Origin: Artocarpus heterophyllus
Taxonomy: Eukaryota > Streptophyta > Magnoliopsida > Rosales > Moraceae
Direction: 5' to 3'
Assembly: GCA_025403435.1 (NCBI GenBank)
Contig: CM046347.1
Coordinates: 27,526,386-27,590,385, forward strand
Length of the DNA stretch: 64,000 nucleotides
The notes beneath the pieces were generated by a model that ran no database searches, had not been told where the DNA came from, and worked only from the letters and a program-made list of their open reading frames with translations. Each line of letters opens with the position of its first letter. The stretch's first letter is position 1. Of the stretch, positions 22,531-35,101 are shown piece after piece. The translations under genes were made by a program, and so were the position numbers.

Positions 22531-23669
22531 AAAGTTGTCCATGTAACTTTCCTCTAAAAATGTTGCATTAGTTGAAACCACGACTTTATTTTCCTTTGAG
22601 TTATAGAAATAACCCCCTTTAGTCCCTTTTGGATATCCTACAAACACATAACTTTCAAACGTGCTTCCAACTTATTTGCTTCCTTAAACAAGACATGAGT
22701 CGGACATCCTTATATGCGAATATGGTTTAAAGATGTCCTTTTCCCCATCCACAACTTGTGAGGAGTTTTAGGAACTGATTTTGAAGGCACATTGTTCAAA
22801 AGATAACATGCGGTTTGTAGTGCATATCCCTAAAAGGATAAAGGCATGATGAATAACTTATCATAGACCTAACCATGTCCAACAAAGTCCTATTCCTTTT
22901 CTCAACCATGCCATTCTACTGCGGGGTACCCGGCGCAGTCAAATGGGATAAAATCTCATTCTCTAGTGCTCCAAGAACTCATTAGAAATGTATTCACCAT
23001 CTTAATCGGATCAAAGTGCCTTTATGGGTTTACCCAATTGCTTTTCCACTTTAGCCTAAAACTTCCTAAACCTATCATATGTTTCACTTTTGTGGTGCAT
23101 TAGGTACACATACCTATACCTTGAGTAATTATCAATAAAAGTGACGAAATACTCATACCCTCCTCATGCCTAGAAGTTCATAGGTCCGCAAACATCACTA
23201 TGCACAAGTAATAGAACCCCTTCGGCCCTATTGCCCTTAGACCCAAATGGTCTTTTGCTCATTTTACCCTCCAAAAAAGATTCACATTGTGGTATAGATT
23301 CTACCTTTAAGTGACTTAAAGGTCTATCCCTTACCAGCCTTTGAATCCTCTTTAGGTTAACATGATCTAATCACAAATTCCAAAGATAAGCCTTATTAGA
23401 GTGAGAAGTTTTAAGATTTTTAGAATTACTATCACTAACCTCAATGTTAAGTAGTAAATCCATCTCAGATTTGATAAAATATATATTGTTTTGCATTTAT
23501 CAATTACAAATAAAAGATTTGCTTTTACAAATCACCTCTTTATTTTTAAAAGGAACTACATAAGAGTCTTTAAATAGACAAGCTATAGAAATTAAATTCC
23601 TTTCTAATTTAAGAACATAAAAAAAATCTCATAAAACTAAACTCCTATAATTATCAAAGTAAAGATGGA
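22531..23669 (-). pseudogene. Copia A2 protease end and integrase, broken
   Basis: Minus strand. The end of the protease is at 23660-23480 (LYFDNYRSLVL, then KLERNLISIACLFKDSYV). Integrase follows: a degenerate HHCC region near 23230-23330, GGYEYFVTFIDNYSRYRYVY near 23105-23165 (first catalytic Asp), GEYISNEF near 22985 (second Asp region), and the C-terminal VFVGYPKGTKGGYFYN near 22600-22660 with FLEESYMDNFNP. Many stops. The break at 23669 is the A3 insertion. Confidence 0.82.
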
Positions 23670-25102
23670 TGTTAGACATGTATGCCCTAAGGAGTAAAGA
23701 TGTAATATGTTTTTTGAGATATTTTTATTAATAAAGAATTTATTTATTATTAATATACCAAATCATGTCCCTTTATGTTCATATTTGTTGAATGTATGTT
23801 AAGCAAAAAATAGTCTAAGACTGTCAGTCTAAACTTTTAAGAATTGGGCATATGATGGATAGATTATGTGGAAGACATGATTCTTAAGATGACGGTCTAA
23901 ATCATAAGATCCACAATCGAGGGAATAAAGTTGGGCACTTTATTCATGTAAAGATTGTTATGTTGTCTATATCACTATTTAGAGATGGTTTGTCTTGAGC
24001 ATCGGAGGTGGACTCCATGAATAGAAACATTGGTACATTGTCATAGGTGACGATATGTTGGATCGGGACATAAAGTGAATTGATTTGGATTAATAATTCT
24101 ATCTTGGCAAATCGATTCACTTTAGACAATCATTTGTATTGTATCTTAATCCTGAGATGAATAGTGGGCCCGTTGTCTTGACTTGTGTCTTTTGATGTAC
24201 CAAAGGGTGACACCCACATCTTAATAGTGGTATGCATGCTAGTACGTTGTAGGCTTGACTCTTGATAGTGTAGACCTATTATTCATAGATATGGAATCCA
24301 TAGCTCCTCTTTAGGAGTAGTGATATCCTCTTATATGCGTTATCCTGTAATTGAAAAACTGAAGCGCTCAACCATTTGGATACATAGGTGTGACTGAATG
24401 GTATACTATCTTTGGATGGTAAGTTTTCCGATGGTGAGATAATGGAACATAAAATAAAAATAATCGGGAAGGTAAGACAAAACTTGTCCTTAAGCCTGTT
24501 ATGGATAATCTTATGGGGATACGATATACTATGATATGTCAGGAAGACTTAGCTATACGGGCTTCGTGATTCTATGTAGTTCGAGAGTGCAACTCCAAGC
24601 TTTTAGTGGAGTAGCGTTAGAGTTGATAATTATGAAATATATATCTAGGATATTAGGTTTCGTAACTATTGGGAGCTTGAACTATATAGGTCCATTTGGT
24701 CCCCTCTGCTAGCTCACAACATCCTGTAATGTACGGCGTGCTTTTTCAATAATTGGTGACTTATGTCGGATTTATTAGATTGGTTGAAATTCGAAAGAAT
24801 AAAATAATTCATGTCTGTTTATCGGTTGAACTAATTTTGTGACAAAATTAATTCAAGATAAACTTGTTGACTTATTGGGATCGGATAATTCTTTTCTGTT
24901 TATCGGTTGATTTAATTTTGAATAAATTAAATCAAGATAAACTTGTAGAATTATTAAGAATTCATTTATTTTCTTAGAGGTTATCTTGATAAAGTTGTTT
25001 TGATTAGTTAACTTCTCTATTGGGTTATTTGAATTAAAACTTAGACTTTATCTTATAGAATCTCGGGTGGAAAATAAAAGATTCGTTGAGATTTTTTTTT
25101 GA

Positions 25103-25185
25103 CAGTTCGGCATGCCGATCATCAAGTTTGGCCTACCGATAGGGCAAGTTCGGTCTACCAATTAGGCAGATCGGCCTGCCGATGT
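25103..25185 (+). repeat. Hairpin-motif cluster in A3 LTR
   Basis: GTTCGGCATGCCGATC, TTTGGCCTACCGATA, GTTCGGTCTACCAATT and GATCGGCCTGCCGATG follow each other at about 20-bp spacing. The cluster ends about 120 bp upstream of the TATA box. Confidence 0.82.
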
Positions 25186-25302
25186 GCGAAGAAAAAAGAT
25201 CACGCGTTTTTATGCAGATTTCATTAGATATTGATCTGAATTTGATTTTGTTTTGAATTTTTGAGACCTTATCTGATAAGGACTGACCCTAGACCCAATC
25301 TC

Positions 25303-25310
25303 TATAAATA
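25303..25310 (+). promoter_or_regulatory. Copia A LTR TATA box
   Basis: TATAAATA in the context CTCTATAAATAGGG is conserved in A1 (16325-16332) and, inverted, in both A2 LTRs. It is the probable core promoter. Confidence 0.75.
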
Positions 25311-25701
25311 GGGAGTAAGTCACATAAGTTATTCAGATCAATTGAGAGATTAAGAGTGATACTCTGCTAGTGAGAATCTGAAGCTCCTTGAGAGCTCATG
25401 TTCTCAAATCACGAACACTAGCTTTGGGTTCTCTCAATTGGTTGGAAGGAGAGTCACCTGGAGGAAGAGCTGTATATGTGAGCCCACACTCACTCCGATC
25501 GTGGATAGAGAATAGCAAAGAAGACCAGTTGGTTAAGGCTCTTCTAGAAGGTTACTTCTCTTCACAGATTGTGTGAGTTCTTCGATATCCAAAGGTTAGT
25601 AAGATTTAGTTAATTTATGCATATAGCATGTCAAGCTTTTGTTTTAGAAAACACTCTACTATAAAATTTTTAAAATTTCCCTACGTACTATTTTTCCAAC
25701 A

Positions 25702-26249
25702 TTTATGCAGTAGACTTCTCATTTCTTTGAACCCTTGTAGAGAAACACAAACATGATTAGTTGCCTTGAAATCTATGATCCAAGGGTCACTAGATTCCTC
25801 AAGCAAACAAGTTTCAATAACCAGAAGATCACACTTACCTCCACGGGAAAGGAAGTCTTTGCAATTCTTCTTGATGTGCCCAACCTTCACATAGAAAAAG
25901 CACTTGAGCTTGTATGGGTTCTTCTTTTACTTCTTCTTGTTCTTGACATTTGCAGGAATAGAAGACTTCCCATTCTTAGCCCGTTGCTTATTTCCATTCG
26001 CAGAGTTAGGATTGGAACCAGAGGTAGCCGCTAAGTTGACCTTACCACCAGCAAGAGTTTACCTGATTAGATTTTCAAACTCCTGCAACTACTTCATCAG
26101 CTTATTCAAGGTCATATCCTGTCATTTACTAAAATTAAATGAAGCTCTGAATGGGATAAACTCCTTAGACAAAGTCTCAAAAACCATAGTCCTCTATGTT
26201 TCAGCATCTATTTCAGCTCTATTGGTTTTAGCCTCAGCAAGGTAACCCA
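25702..26249 (-). pseudogene. Copia A2 gag C-terminal part and protease start
   Basis: Minus strand. Gag wording is MGYLAEAKTNRAEID near 26200-26250, then a basic, Asn-rich stretch (SGSNPNSANGNKQRAKNGKS), then a zinc-knuckle remnant (KVGHIKKNCKDFL, first Cys pair altered). The protease start is SSDPWIIDFKATNHVCVSLQ; the active-site motif is DFKATNH where D-S-G-A-T is usual, so the Gly is lost. The frame stops in gag in several places. It continues at 23669 after A3 and at 35102 before B1. Confidence 0.82.
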
Positions 26250-26254
26250 TGACC
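26250..26254. repeat. B1 target duplication, left
   Basis: TGACC here is repeated at 35097-35101 on the other side of B1. Both copies belong to the A2 gag sequence. Confidence 0.8.
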
Positions 26255-27987
26255 TATTGGAATAAAATATGAAAAGTAATGAAAGGAACGGATCATTGAC
26301 AAATAAAATTTTTTTGAAAACTTTGTTTATTGGGAATAGCTATCTAATTTTAATTAATAAAAGAAAGCTTTGAGAATTTTTACAAACTTTTTTAAGACTA
26401 TCAGAGTATCCTAGCTTTCCTCTTTGATACCACGATCTACTATATACTTAACACATTTGATAATAGACTTTTTTTTAGAGAAAGAACTCCTAGTTTTTCT
26501 CTCTGAGAAAAAATTATGTGAAAAGGTTTTTTTTTAAAAAATTCAATAAACGAATCACACACACTCACACACATATATATATATATACTTATAAATTTAA
26601 AAACAAAAATGTAAACAATTAAAAACGTAAACGAACTCAAAACGTTTATATAATATATAATAAAATCTTATATATATATATTAAAATTTAAAAATAAATC
26701 ACATTTATTTAAGAATATATTTTGAATTAAAATTATATTTAAATAATCATATTATTTAAATATTATCAATTAATTAATTTAAAAAACACATTTAACTAAT
26801 CTCAATAGTTAAATATAATTAATTAATTAATTAATTAATTAATGCTCAGTTAAATGTCACAACATTTATCACATTATATTATGTGTCACAAAGAACATTT
26901 TTCTATATCACATTATTATCCTAAGTGTGAAATAATTAATTCAGAATTCAATAATTTCAAATTAAATATGTACAATTCATTTTATGCATTAAATCCAATA
27001 TAGTGTTATAGAGGTGGCATTGGGGACCATGGACCTATAACCCAAGCTCCAATAAATTTGACAATTAATCAAGCTCTTTGATTAATGTGCCAAATTTATT
27101 AGTTTCAGTGTTACTCCAATAAAAACCTGAACTCTTGAGTAAAAATTACTCAAATAAAATTAGCGAGTAGTCCATTAATATAATCATTACATATAAGTCA
27201 GTCCTCCATAAATAGTTCATAATAAGAGCTAGGTTCAAGTTCCGTTTACCTCTCTTATTACACTTTATTCTTGAGTTCTAATAATTCTCTAATGATCAGT
27301 TAATTCATAATCTTATTATGAACGAGTGCTCTATTGTTCAAATCTCAAATCATTACTCATAGGAACATTTTTCTAACTTTTATAGAGAAGGAATGGATTT
27401 CATATTTGTATAATATTATTTCCAGTCATTTATTACATTATGTTTCTAAGATTCTAAGTTATAATCTATGTTTAGCAAATCTTACCATACAAATCAAAAA
27501 ACATAATGCCATAAATAGGAGTCTAATAAATACTTAGGATTAATACTGTCAAATATATGATCATCATAGTGATAAATTTGAATACTTTACTTGTAATGGA
27601 TGATTATTAGAGATTCATAGTTTATTTGGTCCAGTCCTAAATAATCTCATGATATAAAGTACCTCCAATCTAATGTCTTTACATTAATAGCTTGGATAAG
27701 TTTATTTCATTTTAAATAAGATTAGACCGTACTTGTAATATTTAATTAACGATCTCAAATTTTAATTAATTATTACGAACTATTTAGACTATTATCTATA
27801 TATTTTATTCCTAAGCATATAATACTTATATGCTAAATTTATAGTCACATAAAAATTATGAAATTTTCTTGATGTTTATAAATGTATTCATAATACATAT
27901 AAGCAACCAAAATAATTATAAATGTCACGTTATTTATTTATTAATAATATGTACATTGTCACAACTTATAGGGTATTAATCCGAACA
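26255..27987 (-). repeat. Copia B1 3' LTR
   Basis: Matches 33277-35096 throughout. The left end TATTGGAATAAAATATG stands for TGTTGG with the second base changed. The right end ATTAATCCGAACA is next to the polypurine tract. It contains a CA/TA microsatellite at 26555-26588 and a TTAA repeat at 26817-26842. Confidence 0.9.
26817..26842. repeat. (TTAA)n microsatellite in B1 LTR
   Basis: Six or more TTAA units. The other LTR has a shorter run near 33913-33932, so the repeat changed length after insertion. Confidence 0.85.
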
Positions 27988-28000
27988 ATCTCCTACTTGC
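27988..28000 (-). other. Copia B1 polypurine tract
   Basis: Minus strand GCAAGTAGGAGAT directly before the LTR start TGTTCGG. Nearly the same as in family A. Confidence 0.78.
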
Positions 28001-29100
28001 TCTGAAGCATGTGAGACATGTCCATTGGACCTAAGCCTTCCAAATGTCTCACAAAACTCTTTACAGTTAATGTCTTTGTCTAATCGAAAATCAGAATTAA
28101 TGTATCTAGCAGGAATCAAATTCTCACCAGAGTATACCAGCATATATTTTCTCGTTCTCCTAAGATACTTGACAATGTCTTTAAACACCACCCAAAGATC
28201 TAATCTGGGTTGAAATTTTTCATTGAATATTTGATAAGCACCTTATTGATGTACGATGCCTGACACAACACCAACAGTTTGTTCTTGTGATCTCTTATGA
28301 GTTGGATTCCAAGAACATAACTTGCCTCTCCCAAATCTTTCATTTGGAATTGGTTGACAAACCATTTCTTTACATCTGATAATATCCCTATGTCATTCCT
28401 AATGAGTAAGATATCATCTGCATAAAGAACTAAGAAGACCACCTTCTTATCTTTGATGTACTATATACACAAGATTCATCAATATTTTGATTGAAACCAG
28501 AAGACTCGATCACCTCATAAAATCTCAAGTTCCATGATCTTGAAGCTTACTTGAGTCCAAGGATAGACATTTGCAACTTACAAACTTTTTGCTCTTGACC
28601 TTTGACTACAAACCCTTCTAGTTGCGCCATATAGATGCTTGCCTCAGGATAGCCATTCAAAAAGGTTGTCTTGACATCCATTTGCCATATCTTATAATCA
28701 AGACATGTAGCAATAGATAAAAGAATCCAAATGGATCTAAGCATAGTCACGGTCAAGAAAGTTTCTTCATAGTCAACTCCCTCCTTTTGAGTATAAACCT
28801 TTGCCACAAGCCTAGTTTTGAAAGTCTCAACCTTCCCATCCACTCCTCTTTTCTTCTTGTAGATCCATTTGCCGACTTTATCCCTTCAAGTAGATCTACA
28901 AGTTTCCACACTAAATTGGAGTACATGGACTCCATTTCAAGGTTCATAGCCTCCAACCATTTCTCCTTCTCAAAATCTTCCATTGCATGATGATATATCA
29001 ATGGATCATCCTTGCCATTATTAGAGATAGCAACATGTGCTTTTCCAATTTTCTTGTAGCGAGCAGGTGGTCTTACAACCCTCCTACTATGTCAAGGTGG
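28001..29100 (-). pseudogene. Copia B1 RT and shortened RNase H
   Basis: RT: MEDFEKEKWLEAMNLEMESM near 28990, KTRLVAKVYTQKEGVDYEET, WQMDVKTTFLNGYPEASIYM, and the catalytic LVLYADDILLIRND at 28400-28440, followed by QFQMKDLGEASYVLGIQLIR. RNase H keeps only its start (KYLRRTRKYMLVYSGENLIP) and its last residues in another frame. The middle, including the catalytic Asp and Glu region, is deleted near 28078. Stops lie near 28460 and 28545. Strong match in wording to tobacco Tnt1-like copia RT. Confidence 0.87.
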
Positions 29101-30150
29101 TATGAAATTCTGATCTGGAGATGTGGTTTTTTCATTTTGTCCTTCGACAACAGTTGTCAGTTGTAATCTGATCTGATCAGAAAATAACTCTTCAAGTACA
29201 ACTTTGCTACGAGGTTTATAGATTGTCATATAATCATTCTCGAGAAAAGTGGCATATATTGATACAAATACCTTCTTTTCTTGTGGACTATAAAACAAAC
29301 CTCCCTTCATTCCTTTTGAGCATCTCATCAACAAGCATACTTCAAAACATGGTTCCATCTTTCTGGTCTTTTCTTTCAGCACATGTACTGGACAACCCCA
29401 TATACAAATATGTCACATAATAGGTTCGCGACATTCTATAACTCTAAAGGTGTTTTTGGAATAGACTTTGATGGAACTATGTTTAGAAGATATATTGCAG
29501 TTTGTAGCACATATCCCCAAAATGAAGTGAGTAATGATGAGTAACTGAACATGGATCTCACCATATCAAGCAATGTCTGATTTTTTCTTTCTACAACACC
29601 ATTCTATTGTGGTGTTCCAAGTGCGGTGAGTTGTGATAGAATACCATGTTCTATCAAATAGTCATTGAACTCAGTATTAAGGTATTCTCCTCCTCGATCA
29701 GATTGAAGAGTCTTCACCGACTTTCCTAATTGCTTTTCACATTCCGCTTGGAATTCTTTAAACTTTCCAAAAGTTTCAAATTTCCTTTGCATTAGGTACA
29801 TGTATCCATACCTCGAATAATCGTCAATAAATGTGATAAAATATTTGTAACCACCACGTGCTTATTCATTTAATGGCCCGTAGATGTCTGAATGTATTAG
29901 CTCAAGTAGTTCCTTGGCCCTTTTGCCTTTTGCAGAGAAAGGCCTTTTAATCATTTTACCTTCAAGACAAGATTTACAAATTGATAGAGAACTCAAGATT
30001 CACAAACTGGTAGAGAATTAACTTTTAGTTCTTTTAAAGGACCATCATTTACTAGTTTGTTAATCCTCTCAAGGTTAACATGACCTAATCTAGGGTGCCA
30101 TAGGTATGTTTCATCATCAGAAACCTTTTGTTTCTTGGGTTTTAGTTGTT
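29101..30150 (-). pseudogene. Copia B1 integrase, broken
   Basis: Minus strand. The HHCC region has LGHVNLERINKLVN near 30050. The core has KYFITFIDDYSRYGYMYLMQ near 29790-29850 (first Asp) and TLQSDRGGEYLNTEFNDYLI near 29650-29720 (second Asp). The C-terminal part is LKEKTRKMEPCFEVCLLMR at 29300-29382 and SIYATFLENDYMTIYKPRSK. The end carries a TSPDQNF linker. Several stops and frameshifts; the piece at 29604-29801 is open. Confidence 0.84.
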
Positions 30151-31516
30151 CAACTTTGAACATTTTGATATTGAGTAGTGATTTTTCGTTGGGCCTTAAA
30201 GTGTAGCATATTTTCTAGATGTGTAAAACAAATATCCAAACCATTTCTAGAAATATTAGCATAATCACTATTAAAAGAAATATTAAACATTTGTTCAAAC
30301 AACCTGGACACAAAAAGCAAATTTCTTCAAAAGCTAGGAACGTAATAAATATTGTCCAACATTAAAAACTTATTTCTAAAATAAAGTGTAACAACTCCCA
30401 CTGCTCTTGTTGAAACAACAACTCCTGTTTCCACTCTCATTGTTTGTTCCCTGTCGGCAATCTCCCTTGAAGAACTATACATCTGCCAAGAAGAACAAAC
30501 ATGGTTAGTGGACCCTAAATCAATTATCCTAGGTGAAGTATCATCTTTAACTAAACAAGCATCTAAAACGAGTAAATCTGATTTACCGTTGTTCTCCTTT
30601 TCTTTAAGCTTCTAAAGATACATCTCGTAGTTTCTTTTCTAGTGCCCAGCTACACTATAGTGGAAACATTTTTCTTTGGGCTTCTTTTGCTTTGAGCTCT
30701 TTTTATTGTTGTTGATTCTATTCTTCTTAGGTTGCCCTCCATTCTTAGACTTACCACTTCCTTCAATTGTCTTCCTTTTCCTATTCTTTTAAGCAGAAGA
30801 GAAGGGTTAAGCTTCTACAACATTTGCCTTAGCTTCTTTAGTCTTTTCTTTTGAAATAGACTTGAAGCTTTGCAGCTCATTAAGCAATTGCAGCTCATTA
30901 AGCAACTTAGTCATGTTATATTTCATCGTGTTCATGAAATAGTTGTTTTAAACTGAAGGAACACACAGGAGAGGATTTCCAAAATCATCCCCACTTGTGT
31001 GGCTTCATCTATGACCGCCCCGTTCACCTCAGCCTCATGGAGATGGTTAACCATGCTAAGAACATGTTCTCTGACTAAGATCCCTGCCTTCATTTTGGCA
31101 TTGATTATAGCCTTAACGACTTCATGGCATGTCTTTTTAGAAGGTTTGCCAAACATGTCCTACAAAGACTGTATTATCTCATAAGACGTCTCCATACTTT
31201 TGTGCTTCATCCTAAGCATGTCAGACATGCCAACCAAAAGGAAGCAACGGCCCTTGTTGTTTGCCTCGATCCAATGATCATATGCTTCTCGTACATTATA
31301 AGAGGCATTGGCAGTAGGCGGTGGAAGACATTCCTTCATCAGGACAAATTTATAATTTTTGTAAATTAGCACTATGTTCATGTTACTCTTCCACTTGACA
31401 AAATTATCTCTAGTTAATTTTTCATTTGAGAGAATAGTGATGATTGGATTAGATATTGTTGTTGTAATAAATAAATATATAAAATAATATAAATTAAATG
31501 GTTGCATAAACATCAT
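30151..31516 (-). pseudogene. Copia B1 gag and protease, broken
   Basis: Gag begins near 31516; the family-like start is LSNEKLTRDNFVKWKSNMNI, then LPPPTANASYNVREAYDHWI and the UBN2-like gag core SMETSYEIIQSL / MFGKPSKKTCHEVVKAI. Further on come VREHVLSMVNHLHEAEVNGA, a Lys-rich part, and a zinc knuckle with one lost position (CFHYSVAGH-KRNYEMYL, near 30600-30660). Protease: DTSPRIIDLGSTNHVCSSWQ near 30490-30545 (DLGSTNH in place of D-S-G). A stop splits gag near 31157. Confidence 0.83.
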
Positions 31517-33268
31517 AAATATATGTTTTGGAGTAGTAAATGTGATGCATGATGCATATGGAAAAACACAAAAAATATTTTAGTAATTTCACGATTATTC
31601 AATTTTAATAAATAAAGTGCCGCTGTAGAGTAGGTCAAATTATTTATGAATTGAATTGAGACATTCTCAATTAATAAATATATTCAAAATATCTTATATT
31701 TTCTTTATTTATTAATAACTATTTATTTTGGTCAAGATATAATTAACAAATTTATTATATCTTTATGAGTGTAACCCACTATTTCAAATTTTAACAACTT
31801 AACTCAAAATTGCCATCGTAGGTCAATTTTGAAATACATTATAAAATCCTATCTCTTGGAAGCCAACCTTGTTATTGATTTAAATGGACACCCTCCATAG
31901 AGAGGACAAAATCAAAGTGTCGCAAGGCGCCACTATCTCACGGTGTAGTGCTTCTAGTGGAGACCGTAGGTTATATTGTCATATTACCTTCTCCTACTCA
32001 TTATTTTAAAAGGATGTGTTTTATCTTATAAAACATCCTATGTTTCATAATTTTGGTAGATAAAAACAATTTTTAATTACTAGGTTATATTTAGTGTTAA
32101 TAGAATCTCATCCTATTTACACTTAAATAAATTACTAGATTTTCTAAAAATCTAAATTTATTATGAATTGTCTAAGCTACCCAACATTAAACAATTTAAA
32201 ATTAGATAACTTAGAATTAAAGTGAATTTTACCAAGTTTTAACTATTAAAACTAAATTCACATTATTTGGTTGATTAATAAAATAAATTAAAATTCTATA
32301 AAACCAACTCAATTAATTTTAATCTTATTAAATTAATTCTAACACATATTAAATTATTTTATAAACGACTTTATAAAAACATGAAATAATATGCAAGTAT
32401 ATGCATGTCATGTTACAATAACTATAAAAGGGCACTTTTTTAGAGGACACGTTATAATGCATGAACATATTATAACAATCATCACATGAAAATAAAGCAT
32501 GAAAATAAATAATGTATTTTTGACCAGGTGCTTTTTGATGATTAAATTGCAACCAAAAATAAAAAAAAATATAAAAATTACATAGGTCTTTCGGTAATTA
32601 TACATATTTCTATGCTCCATTGAAGTAGTCTTCACCAGGCGTATACTGCATTAAATACTTCTGGGTTACTTTTAAAATATTGGCCCACCATTAGCTCTCA
32701 AGCCCGGCAAAGGTGAAAGTTCTTAGGCGGCCACTGCAAGTGTTTTGAGACACAAGTCTTCAATATTGTGATCATCAAGATGCAGCACTTCCATGTAACT
32801 TTTTTTTTAAAGCTGCACATCAATATGCAGTAAGGATGCACTTTTAACTTTTGATTTGATGTGTACATCAATTGCACATAAGTGCAGGTATTTTTTTTTT
32901 GTTTGTGAATGTTTCTAGGTAGGTCTTCATGTTGCACAAAAGTGCATTAAATGCTCATTAATGAAGGCAACACTCATGATGGAAACGCGCAGCAGGTGAA
33001 GGAAAGAAAAATAATAATAATAATAATATATTACAAAAAGTCTATGCCCCTTTATAGGCTTACACAAATTTGATCTAATCAAATAGAAAATAAAATTACT
33101 AATTCAAAAGGACTATATAATTAATAACCAAAAATCCATTTATAAAATAACCATTCATTACATGAACAAAAATTGCAAAAAAATGCAAAGTGCCCACAAA
33201 CATGCATTAAGAACATGATATTATCAAAATAAAATCATGTTAATTAAAATTATATGTGCCATAGCCTG
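31517..33268 (-). other. Copia B1 leader, 1.75 kb
   Basis: No coding sequence is seen. A block at 31950-32045 (TGGAGACCGTAGGT ... ACCTTCTCCTACTC) has a partner in the A2 leader at 35985-36070 (TGGAGGCTGTAGGT ... ACCTTCTCCCATTC). Two TGCAC-NNNN-GTGCA-type hairpins lie at 32873-32886 and 32933-32946. An AAT repeat lies at 33010-33029. Confidence 0.7.
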
Positions 33269-33276
33269 CTCTGATA
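33269..33276 (-). other. Copia B1 PBS remnant
   Basis: Minus strand ATCAGAGC is the inner part of the initiator-tRNA site TGGTATCAGAGC. Comparison with the 3' LTR end suggests that about ten bases, covering the last LTR bases and the first PBS bases, are deleted. Confidence 0.6.
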
Positions 33277-35096
33277 ATAAAATATGAAAAGCAATGGAAG
33301 GAACGGATTGTTGACAAAGAAAAATTTTTAAAAAATTTTGTTCATCAGGAATAGCTATATAATTTTAATTAATAATATAAAGCTTTGAGAATTTTTACAA
33401 ACCTTTTGAAGAATATTAAGGATATCATAGTTTTCCTTTTTGACATCACGATCTTCTAATCTAAGCCTTTACACCAATCGAAAAATGAGTGGGGGTCAAA
33501 CTACAAGAATGAATTAACCTTACACTTTTCTACATCTGCTATGTACTCAACACATGAGATAGCAAACCTTTTTTTTTTCAGAGAATGAACTCTCAGGTTT
33601 TCTCTCTAAGTAAAACTTACGTGAAAAAGATTTTTTTTAATTCAAATATATATGTACTTATATGCTTAAAAACAAAAACGTAAACAATTAAAAAAGTAAA
33701 TGAATTCAAAATGTTTACATAATATATATGTGTGTATATATATATTAATATATAATAAAATCTTATATTTCTATATATTAAAATTCAAAAATAAATCAAA
33801 TTTATCTAAGAATATATTTTAAATTAAAATTATATTTAAATAATCATGCTATTTAAATATTATAAATTAATTAATTTAAAAAACACATTTAACTAATCTT
33901 GTTAGTTAAATATAATTAATTAATTAATTAGCCAATGCTTAGTTAAATGTGACAACATTTACCACATTATATTATGTGTCACAGATAACATTTTTTTGTA
34001 TCTTGTTATTATATTAAGTGTGAAATAATTAATTCAGAATTCAATAATTTCAAATTAAATATGTATAATTCATTCTATGTATTAAATCCAATATAGTGTT
34101 ATAGAGGTGCCATTGGGGACCTATGGACCTATAATCCAAGCTCTAATAAATTTGACAATTAATCAAACTCTTTAATTAATATGCCAAATTTATTAGTTTC
34201 AGAGTTACTCCACTAACAACCTAAAACTGAACTCTTGAGATTATAGTAAAAATTACTCAAAGAAAATTAGAGAGCAGTCCATTGATATAATCATTACATA
34301 GTCAGTCCTTCACAAACAGTTCAAAAAAAGAGCTAGGTTCAATTTTCATTTACCTCTCTTATTGCATCTTTTTATTCTTGAGTTCTAATAATTCTCTGAT
34401 GAATAGTTAATTCTTAATCTTATTATGAACGAGTGCTCTACTGTTCAAATCTCGAATCATCACTCAAGAGAACTATTTTTCTGACTTCTATAGAGAAGGA
34501 ATGGATTCCATATCTGTATAATATTATTCTTAGCCATTTATTACATTATGTTTTTAAGATATTAAATTATGAACTATGTTTAGACAAATCTTATCATGCA
34601 AATCAAAAAACATAATGTCATAATAGGAGTCTAATAAATACTTAGGATTAAGACTGTTAAACATATGATCAACATAGAGATAAATTTGAATACTCTATTT
34701 GCAACAGATGAATAGTAGAGATTCATAATTTATTTGGTCCAATCCTATATAATCTCATTATATAAAATACCTGTAATCTAATGTCTCTATATTAATAGCC
34801 TAGATAAGACTATTTTATTTTAAATGATATTAGACTGTACTTGTAATATTTAATTAAAGATCCCAAACTTTAATTAATTATTACGGACTATTTAGATTAT
34901 TATCTATAAATTTTATCTCTAAGCATATAACACTTATATGTTAATTTTATAGTCATGTAAATAATCATAGAATTTTCTTGATGTTTATAAATGTATTCAT
35001 AATACATATAAGCAACCAAAATAATTATAAATGTCACTTTATTTATTTATTAACAATTTGTACAATGTCACAGCTTATAGGGTATCAATCCCTACA
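33277..35096 (-). repeat. Copia B1 5' LTR
   Basis: Matches 26261-27987. The right end GGTATCAATCCCTACA is next to the TGACC duplication. The left end lacks the terminal TGTTGG. About 1.82 kb, AT-rich. Confidence 0.88.
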
Positions 35097-35101
35097 TGAC
35101 C
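35097..35101. repeat. B1 target duplication, right
   Basis: TGACC, identical to 26250-26254. Confidence 0.8.

Larger units (their letters stand above)
23670..25701 (+). repeat. Solo LTR of copia family A (A3)
   Basis: Complete LTR, 2032 bp, TGTTAGACATG to TTTTTCCAACA, with TATAAATA at 25303-25310. No A-type internal sequence follows on either side; both flanks are A2 protease read on the minus strand. The 5 bases left (ATGGA) and right (TTTAT) do not match, and about 60-75 bases of A2 protease seem to be missing at the site. A target deletion or recombination between elements is therefore likely. Confidence 0.88.
26255..35096 (-). mobile_element. Copia element B1, inserted in A2 gag
   Basis: Ty1/copia of a second family, minus strand: 5' LTR 35096-33277, damaged PBS, 1.75-kb leader, gag from 31516, PR, IN, RT, shortened RNase H, polypurine tract, 3' LTR 27987-26255. 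Exact TGACC duplications flank it. The LTRs start TGTTCGG or TGTAGGG; the 3' LTR ends in CCAATA where family A has CCAACA. About 300 bases of RNase H are deleted. Confidence 0.9.

Noticed and set aside
26555..26588. Z-DNA or regulatory role for the CA/TA run
   Set aside because: Ordinary microsatellite inside an AT-rich LTR. The partner LTR has only a short TA/TG run near 33725-33745.
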